Below the pieces are notes generated by a model. It had not been told where the DNA came from and did no database searches. It saw nothing but the letters and a program-made list of their open reading frames with translations. Below are positions 1 to 5,541 of a stretch of DNA of 7,822 nt, piece by piece (position 1 is the stretch's first letter; every line of letters starts with the position of its first letter). The DNA is from Flavobacteriaceae bacterium. Its GTDB lineage: Bacteria > Bacteroidota > Bacteroidia > Flavobacteriales > Flavobacteriaceae. The stretch is taken from the NCBI GenBank assembly GCA_003511845.1, contig DOIV01000026.1, forward strand, positions 1 through 7,822, read 5' to 3'. A program made the position numbers and the translations under genes.

Positions 1-393
1 GATTACCCATTAAACATTATAGATATTGAAGAGGTTAATCTTTTAAAAGCAGAAGTAGCTTACGGTAAAGGAGAGTATGATTTAGCTAGAGATATTATAA
101 ATAGCGGTAGAAGGGTAACTGTAGGAGAAATGCCATTAATTACTAATGATCCTGAAGAAATTGCAGATGCTTTATTTTATGAAAATTCTATTGAATTGCA
201 TTTTGCAGGAAAAGGTATACAATGGATGTTTATGAGAAGATGGGACTTATTACAAGAAGGAACTTTATTACACCTCCCAATTGCAGCAGTAGAGGTGCAG
301 TTAATAGGACCTCAAATTGAAGCGGTTACCATTGGAGGAACTGGAACAGGTGATGGTATTGATTCTGCTAAAGGAGATAATTCTTGGAGATAA
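1..393 (+). CDS. SusD/RagB-family outer-membrane nutrient-binding lipoprotein, C-terminal part (5' end outside the window)
   Basis: The reading frame is open from base 1 and ends at TAA 391-393, giving the last 130 residues. An internal ATG at 130 is not the true start, because the coding pattern continues upstream of it (LLKAEVAYGKGEYDLARDII, residues 15-34, a typical SusD TPR-like helix). The family signature follows: ENSIELHFAGKG (61-72), the RRW motif (79-81) and LHLPIAAVEVQL (90-101), which matches the usual C-terminal 'lpIP..Ei' segment. A Gly-rich tail ends in NSWR. SusD proteins are lipid-anchored lids on SusC-type TonB-dependent channels and bind glycans or other large nutrients at the cell surface. 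The lipobox and the SusC partner would lie upstream of the window. The next gene starts 12 bases downstream. Family assignment is firm; the substrate cannot be read from this fragment. Confidence 0.9.
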   Translation, partial: DYPLNIIDIEEVNLLKAEVAYGKGEYDLARDIINSGRRVTVGEMPLITNDPEEIADALFYENSIELHFAGKGIQWMFMRRWDLLQEGTLLHLPIAAVEVQLIGPQIEAVTIGGTGTGDGIDSAKGDNSWR

Positions 394-405
394 TATTATA
401 TAAAT

Positions 406-747
406 ATGATAATGATGCACACATTAGCAGTAATTTTAGTAACAGTTGGGTATTGGTGTACTTACCTGTCATCTAAAAAAGCTAAACCACAAATTAGCTT
501 AGGTGTTTCTAAGTGGTTGCATAATAACAAGACCTATGCCAATGGAATAGGTCTCTTGTTATTTATACCCTCTTTTTTAATACTATATAATTTATATGGT
601 ACCGTACAGGCTATATTTGTATTTATAATGCTTTATACAGTAATTGCATCTTTGTTTAATATGTTTGTGCCTTTTAAAACCATAAAATGGACGCATTTAG
701 GTCTTTTATTTATATTGTTTTTTATTATTGAAAAATATACATATTAA
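406..747 (+). CDS. Small inner-membrane protein, DUF3325-like in layout
   Basis: This is a 113-residue hydrophobic protein with about four predicted membrane segments (residues 3-22, 45-62, 66-88 and 95-109) and a short basic loop after the first (SSKKAKP, 22-28). There is no signal peptide cleavage site or catalytic motif. The size, the first helix followed by a polar loop, and a third helix ending near a Pro (MFVPF, 86-90) recall DUF3325 proteins, which in proteobacteria sit beside PepSY-type siderophore reductases. That resemblance is by eye and supported mainly by position, so it is an inference. ATGs at 406, 412 and 415 are all in frame and any could be the start; 406 is the outermost. 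It lies 12 bases after the SusD-like stop and 2 bases before the next gene, so translation is probably coupled. A likely role is as an accessory subunit of the PepSY protein. Confidence 0.75.
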   Translation: MIMMHTLAVILVTVGYWCTYLSSKKAKPQISLGVSKWLHNNKTYANGIGLLLFIPSFLILYNLYGTVQAIFVFIMLYTVIASLFNMFVPFKTIKWTHLGLLFILFFIIEKYTY

Positions 748-749
748 CG

Positions 750-1052
750 ATGCCTGCAAATCCAAAATATCTGATAAAATCACCTTGGGAGATAACAATA
801 AAATTAGTAGCGGCTATTGTACCAACCTACTATACATCGTTGTTTTTCCATTTATCACTTGCTGTTTTTACAGATGCTACTATAGTATTAAACACCATGT
901 ATTATAGTCATTATTTTTTATGGCTTACATTATCTATTACCGTATATTTGTTTAGGAGTGCATGGAAATCATTATTATTTTATATCTTTTTAGCATTTGT
1001 TTTTTATGGAATTATGCACTTCGGAAAAATTTATTACCCTATAGCAGTATAA
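750..1052 (+). CDS. Small inner-membrane protein, DUF3649-like in layout
   Basis: This is a 100-residue protein with three predicted membrane segments (about residues 15-39, 50-68 and 72-90). An N-terminal polar stretch (MPANPKYLIKSPWE) precedes the first helix. A central 'TDATIVLNT' and the 'FRSAWKSLLFY' segment (68-78) resemble the 'dA..l' and 'r.AW..L' positions of DUF3649 proteins, small partners of PepSY reductases in proteobacterial iron operons. The match is weak and unverified; the location directly before a PepSY gene is the stronger argument. The ATG at 750 lies 2 bases after the previous stop and there is no better start in frame. The next gene begins 20 bases downstream. The function is not known; I infer a helper or assembly subunit of the inner-membrane reductase. 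Confidence 0.72.
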   Translation: MPANPKYLIKSPWEITIKLVAAIVPTYYTSLFFHLSLAVFTDATIVLNTMYYSHYFLWLTLSITVYLFRSAWKSLLFYIFLAFVFYGIMHFGKIYYPIAV

Positions 1053-1072
1053 CTAGTTTTAAAATATGAAAT

Positions 1073-3112
1073 ATGAAGACTAAAGACGATAAACGAATTT
1101 ATAATGTGTTTTTTAATACACATACTGTAAGTGGTATTGTTGTAGCAATAGTTCTTTATATCATGTTTTTGGCAGGAGGATTTTCATTTTTTCGTGATGA
1201 AATAGACGAATGGGAATTTAATAGAGTCGCAGAAAAAACAGAGCAAGCAGCCATATTAGATTATGATAAGATTTTTGAAAATTTAAAAAATAATACAAAG
1301 CATAATCTTTACGGAAGGGATATTTCTATAAGATTAAGAGGTAATGCTATTTCAGTTAGAGGTACAAAATCTTTTGATACTATAGATGGAAATGGTAAAA
1401 TTATAAATAATAAGAGAGTTAATATTTCTCTAGATAAAGAAACGTTATTACCTATCACAAGGGGAAATCAAAGGGGCAACCAAATAGGAGGCAGTAATCA
1501 ATCGAGAACAAAAAAAGATAGTATAAGTGGTAAGGCTAAAAAAGAGAATACTACACAAAAAATAAAAAATAAAAGAGGAGGTTCAGAAAATGATAGGCAA
1601 ACTAAAAATATAGATAGCGTAAAAACTAAAAATGAGGCAAATTCAGAGGCTGTAGTAGCTGCTCAAGTTCAATCTCAAACAAGAAATAGAGAAGGCAGAA
1701 ATAGAAATCAAGCAGCAACACCAACTGTTGATATGTCTAGACTAAGAGGTATAGGTGATATTGTCTATAGACTCCATTTTTTGACTCAAATGAATTATTT
1801 CGATATACGTTTTGGTAGGTATATCTCAGGTATTGTATCTCTTTTATTATTATTTGCTACAATAACAGGTGTTATTGTACATTGGAAAAAAATAATAGAA
1901 TTCTTTTATACCTTTAGAGTTGACCTTTCCCTTAAAAAAATATGGAAAGATTCTCATACAATATTAGGAGTATTAACTACACCTCTTTTAATTATATATG
2001 GACTAACGGGAGTCTTATTTATGATTAGAAGCCAAACAATGACTACAGATGTTCAAGATTATTTATTTGAAGGAAGTAGAGAGCTTACAAATAAAGTAAT
2101 GTCTCCTTCTGTAATTGACAAGTTAGATCCTTTAGGAGAAACTTTTGAAGTAAATAGCATTAATTCTCTTATAGCTAAAATTGAGTCAATAGAAAAATAT
2201 CCTTTTAATAAAAATCGTGTTCGAATTAGTATTAATAAATTTGGTGATAAAAACGCTACTTTAAGTGTATCTATCTCTAAAAATGAAGATGAAAAATTAT
2301 TTTTAGGCAGAGGGCAATACATATTTAAAATTGATAATGGAGAATTATTGTATAAAAACACATTATCTGACAATAAATATACAGCAAATATAAGAAGTGC
2401 TTTAAATAAATTGCATTACGCTAGTTTTGGAGGGATATTTAATAGAGTTCTCTACTTTATTTTTACTATGGCTGCTTGTTGGGTCTTTTTATCTGGAGTA
2501 TTAATATGGCTTGGAGAGCGGAAAGACAATAGAAAAATATCACCTAAAAGGAAAATATTCAACGCTGAGTTAATTTATGTTTATTTAGCCGTAGCATTTG
2601 GTTTGCATATAGCCATAGCTAATGGTTTTATATTGGCAAAAATATTGCCATTTGATACACTACATGTAGAACAAATAAGAAATTCTAACTTTATACACAC
2701 AAGAAGAGACTTATTAAGTGTCTTGTTTTTCACCTCTTGGTTATTATTTTCTGTATTTCTATACCTTTTGAAAAATAATTTTAGAATTTTTAAAATTAGT
2801 TTGGGTTTTCATGGTGTATTAGCTCTTTTTATTCCTGTTTTAAACGGATTCATAGACAAACAATGGTTTTGGATATCCTATAAAAATGGACAAATGGGTT
2901 CTTTTTTCATAGACATTCTTTGGTTTGTAATAGGCGTAGCAAGTATATATATGGCTATTAAAATAAAAGAAGATTCTTTACCAAAACGCAAAGTTAAGAC
3001 TACTAAACCTGAAAAAACAGAAAAATCAATTGTTAGCGTCAGAAGAAAAGAAAGAATAGTAGTAGATAAAGAACCTGAACTGGTTGACTTTATAACTAAA
3101 CCAATTAAATAA
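1073..3112 (+). CDS. PepSY-associated transmembrane protein, putative siderophore/ferric-chelate reductase (FoxB/XusC-like)
   Basis: The protein has 679 residues. It opens with the family motif of a His just before the first helix (NTHTVSGIV, H17; helix 19-40), followed by a periplasmic domain (41-248). Helices follow at about 249-270, 295-318, 457-481, 499-524, 547-567, 573-594 and 610-630. Positive loops at 271-294 and 482-498 and a basic tail from 632 give a consistent topology with both ends in the cytoplasm. PepSY_TM hallmarks are visible: 'YRLHFLT' (H235), 'TGVIVHWKK' (H270), 'DSHTILGV' (H295), 'LTGVLF' and 'LNKLHYASFGG' (H448). More His lie at 512, 531, 542 and 580. FoxB-type relatives are haem-binding inner-membrane proteins that reduce ferric siderophores in the periplasm, and XusC of Bacteroides belongs to the same broad group. 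The ATG at 1066 is out of frame and stops at once, so 1073 is the start. The protein is long for the family because of a polar insert (about 131-215) and a charged C-terminal tail (632-679). The reductase role is inferred. Confidence 0.85.
   Translation: MKTKDDKRIYNVFFNTHTVSGIVVAIVLYIMFLAGGFSFFRDEIDEWEFNRVAEKTEQAAILDYDKIFENLKNNTKHNLYGRDISIRLRGNAISVRGTKSFDTIDGNGKIINNKRVNISLDKETLLPITRGNQRGNQIGGSNQSRTKKDSISGKAKKENTTQKIKNKRGGSENDRQTKNIDSVKTKNEANSEAVVAAQVQSQTRNREGRNRNQAATPTVDMSRLRGIGDIVYRLHFLTQMNYFDIRFGRYISGIVSLLLLFATITGVIVHWKKIIEFFYTFRVDLSLKKIWKDSHTILGVLTTPLLIIYGLTGVLFMIRSQTMTTDVQDYLFEGSRELTNKVMSPSVIDKLDPLGETFEVNSINSLIAKIESIEKYPFNKNRVRISINKFGDKNATLSVSISKNEDEKLFLGRGQYIFKIDNGELLYKNTLSDNKYTANIRSALNKLHYASFGGIFNRVLYFIFTMAACWVFLSGVLIWLGERKDNRKISPKRKIFNAELIYVYLAVAFGLHIAIANGFILAKILPFDTLHVEQIRNSNFIHTRRDLLSVLFFTSWLLFSVFLYLLKNNFRIFKISLGFHGVLALFIPVLNGFIDKQWFWISYKNGQMGSFFIDILWFVIGVASIYMAIKIKEDSLPKRKVKTTKPEKTEKSIVSVRRKERIVVDKEPELVDFITKPIK
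1460..1717 (+). other. Low-complexity polar/basic insert encoded in the PepSY protein
   Basis: These bases encode about 86 residues (130-215 of the PepSY protein) dominated by Asn, Gln, Lys, Arg, Ser and Gly, with almost no aromatic or bulky hydrophobic residues. It begins with a perfect tandem RGNQ-RGNQ (1460-1483), whose two copies use different synonymous codons. It ends near RNREGRNRNQAATP, just before the conserved stretch leading to the second helix. The predicted location is the periplasm. It looks like a disordered linker rather than part of the PepSY fold. Confidence 0.75.
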
Positions 3113-3137
3113 GCCTTTATAATCAACCAACCTTTTT

Positions 3138-5531
3138 ATGAGAAATAAATTAATTTTAATAGGCTTACTAAGTCTACCTATATTAATAAATGCACAACAA
3201 AGACAAGTTGAAGAATTTGAAATTTCGGGTAAAGTTATTGATGCAGAAACACAACAACCTTTAGAGTATGCCACTATAGTTTTAACATCTAAAAGAACTA
3301 AAAAAGTGACAGGAGGTCTTACAGATACTAAAGGAGAATATAAAATCACTGTTCCAAAAGGAAAATATGATATATCTATTGAGTTTATTTCCTTTAAGAC
3401 TCACCATATTTATAATAAAGAAATATCTAAAAACATTAATTTTGGAGCTATTACCTTAGAAATAGATAGTGAAAATCTTGATGAAGTAATCGTTAAGGCA
3501 GAAAAAACTACGGTTGAGATTAGGTTAGATAAAAAAATATATAATGTAGGTAAAGATTTAACTGTCAGAGGAGCTTCTGTAAGTGATTTATTAGATAATG
3601 TACCTTCAGTTTCTGTTGATGTTGAAGGAAATGTAGCTTTACGAGGTAATGATAACGTAAGAATTCTTATTAATGGTAAACCTTCGGGTTTGGTAGGTTT
3701 AAATTCTACCGAAGCATTACGTCAGCTACCCGCTGACGCTATTGAAAAAGTTGAAGTTATCACCTCACCTTCTGCAAGATATGACGCAGAGGGTACAGCA
3801 GGTATTTTAAATATTATTCTTCGTAGAAGTAAGTTACAAGGTTTAAATGGAGCAATAACAACGAATATTGGTTATCCTAATTCTGCTGGAATTTCAGGTA
3901 ATTTAAATTATAGAACAGGAGATTTTAATTTTTTTACTACATCAGGTTATAACTATAGAGAATCTCCTGGAAATTCATTCACTTCAACTAATTATGTAAA
4001 TAGTAGTGATCTTTTTGAGGAAAAAAGAGAATTTGAAAGAATTTCAAAAGGATATAATATAAATGCTGGTGTAGAATGGTATGTTAATAAAACTGCGTCT
4101 TTAACGGTGTCTGTTCTATATCAAAATAGAGATAAAATAAGAGACACTAAAAATAATATATTTAAAAGGAATGTAAGAACTTTTAGGCTAGAAGAACAAT
4201 TAGGTGATGATAAAACAATACAATACTCCTTTAATTTTGATAAAAAATTTAAAAAAGATGGTGAAAAATTTACATTTGATTTTCAATACGAAGAGAGTAA
4301 TGAAGATGAAAATTCACTAATCACTCAAGATGGAATTGAAAATGAAAAAGTTAAAACTTTAGAAGATCAACAGAAAATTTTATTACAATCAGATTATGTT
4401 TTGCCTATTGGCAAAAACAGTCAGTTTGAAATAGGCTATCGAGGTAATTTTAACACTCTGAACACTAACTATAGAGTTGATTCAATAAAGAGTGGTATTC
4501 CAATTTTAAATACAAATTTGAGTAATATTTTAGTATATAAGCAATATACTAATGCATTTTACACGCAATATGGCAGTAAAATAAATAAATTTTCTTATTT
4601 ATTAGGATTGAGATTAGAATCAACACAAATTACAATAGATCAATTAACCAGTAATGAACATGGTACTATTAACTATGCCGAATTTTTCCCAACGATTAAC
4701 TTAGGGTATGAAATTAGTGACAGGCAAAGTGTAATGTTAGGCTATAATAGACGTATCAGAAGACCACGTTCTCGTTCTATAAACCCTTTCCCTTCTAGGT
4801 CAAGTGCAACCAATTTATATGTAGGTAACCCTAATTTGAATCCTAGTTTTTCAAATGCTATAGATTTAGGTTATTTAAACCGTCTAGGTAAATTAACTTT
4901 AAATTCATCAATTTACTACCAACATTCAACTGGTGTATTTAGCCGTATTACTGAAGATACAGGAGAAGTGGCTATTATAAATGGTGAAGAAATTTCTATC
5001 ATTAAGACAATTCCTGTAAATTTAGCAACTAATGACCGTTTTGGATTTGAATTTAACTTAACCTATAACCCTAGTAGAAAATGGCGTATAAATGGTGATT
5101 TTAATTTATTTAAATCTGTGGTCAAAGGTGATTATAATGGTCAAAATTTTGATGCAGATAATACGAGTTGGAATGTCAGGTTAAACAATAAAATAACCCT
5201 TCCTGGTAAAATTGATTGGCAAACTCGTGTGTCATATAGAGGACCAAGAGTAAATGCTCAAAATATAAGAAAAGGTGTCTTTGGAGCTGATTTAGCATTT
5301 AGTAAAGATTTATTTAAAGAAAATGCATCTATAACTTTTAATATTAGTGATGTTTTTAATTCTAGAAAAAGTATTACAGAAACAGATGTGCCTAATTTTT
5401 TTACTAGAACCAATAAATTTCAATGGAGAGAAAGAAGTTTTACATTGTCATTTACTTATCGATTTAAACAAAAAAAGAAAAGGCCACAACGTAGCCGTGA
5501 AGATTATGAAGGAGGAGAAGAAGGCTTTTAA
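3138..5531 (+). CDS. TonB-dependent receptor-like outer-membrane protein (CarboxypepD_reg-like + plug + OMP_b-brl_3-type barrel)
   Basis: The protein has 797 residues. A signal peptide (1-19; basic MRNK, hydrophobic core, cleavage near INA-QQ) is followed by a CarboxypepD_reg-like beta-sandwich (about 28-112: ISGKVIDAETQQPLEYATIVL, then DTKGEYKI). A TonB-box-like LDEVIV lies at 114-119. The plug domain (about 130-232) carries KKIYNVGKDL, SDLLDNVPSVSVD, LRGNDNVRILINGKPS and SPSARYDAEGTAGIL (210-224). The remainder is a beta-barrel with family motifs YNRRIRRP...INPF (536-551) and GNPNLNPSFSNAIDLGY (563-579). The last strand is FTLSFTYRF (768-776), followed by a charged 21-residue tail. Such receptors import large or chelated nutrients using TonB energy. 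The substrate cannot be read from the sequence, but the adjacent PepSY reductase points to a metal chelate. The gene starts 25 bases after the PepSY stop and ends 10 bases before the next gene, consistent with one operon. Confidence 0.92.
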   Translation: MRNKLILIGLLSLPILINAQQRQVEEFEISGKVIDAETQQPLEYATIVLTSKRTKKVTGGLTDTKGEYKITVPKGKYDISIEFISFKTHHIYNKEISKNINFGAITLEIDSENLDEVIVKAEKTTVEIRLDKKIYNVGKDLTVRGASVSDLLDNVPSVSVDVEGNVALRGNDNVRILINGKPSGLVGLNSTEALRQLPADAIEKVEVITSPSARYDAEGTAGILNIILRRSKLQGLNGAITTNIGYPNSAGISGNLNYRTGDFNFFTTSGYNYRESPGNSFTSTNYVNSSDLFEEKREFERISKGYNINAGVEWYVNKTASLTVSVLYQNRDKIRDTKNNIFKRNVRTFRLEEQLGDDKTIQYSFNFDKKFKKDGEKFTFDFQYEESNEDENSLITQDGIENEKVKTLEDQQKILLQSDYVLPIGKNSQFEIGYRGNFNTLNTNYRVDSIKSGIPILNTNLSNILVYKQYTNAFYTQYGSKINKFSYLLGLRLESTQITIDQLTSNEHGTINYAEFFPTINLGYEISDRQSVMLGYNRRIRRPRSRSINPFPSRSSATNLYVGNPNLNPSFSNAIDLGYLNRLGKLTLNSSIYYQHSTGVFSRITEDTGEVAIINGEEISIIKTIPVNLATNDRFGFEFNLTYNPSRKWRINGDFNLFKSVVKGDYNGQNFDADNTSWNVRLNNKITLPGKIDWQTRVSYRGPRVNAQNIRKGVFGADLAFSKDLFKENASITFNISDVFNSRKSITETDVPNFFTRTNKFQWRERSFTLSFTYRFKQKKKRPQRSREDYEGGEEGF

Positions 5532-5541
5532 TAGAACATAA

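Noticed and set aside
130..393. ATG at 130 as the start of an independent 87-residue protein
   Set aside because: The same frame is open to base 1 and the upstream residues fit a SusD helix, so this is an internal Met of a truncated longer gene.
3113..3137. Possible separate promoter before the receptor gene
   Set aside because: The gap is only 25 bases and contains no TAnnTTTG-type element; read-through from the PepSY gene is simpler.
3026..3349. 107-residue - strand open frame across the PepSY/receptor junction
   Set aside because: It overlaps two solid + strand genes, including the receptor's signal peptide, and shows no coherent protein features.
5347..5541. 64-residue + strand open frame overlapping the end of the receptor gene and running up to the DUF5916 start
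   Set aside because: It lies in another frame fully inside a well-supported barrel-coding region, lacks family features and is explained by AT-rich composition.
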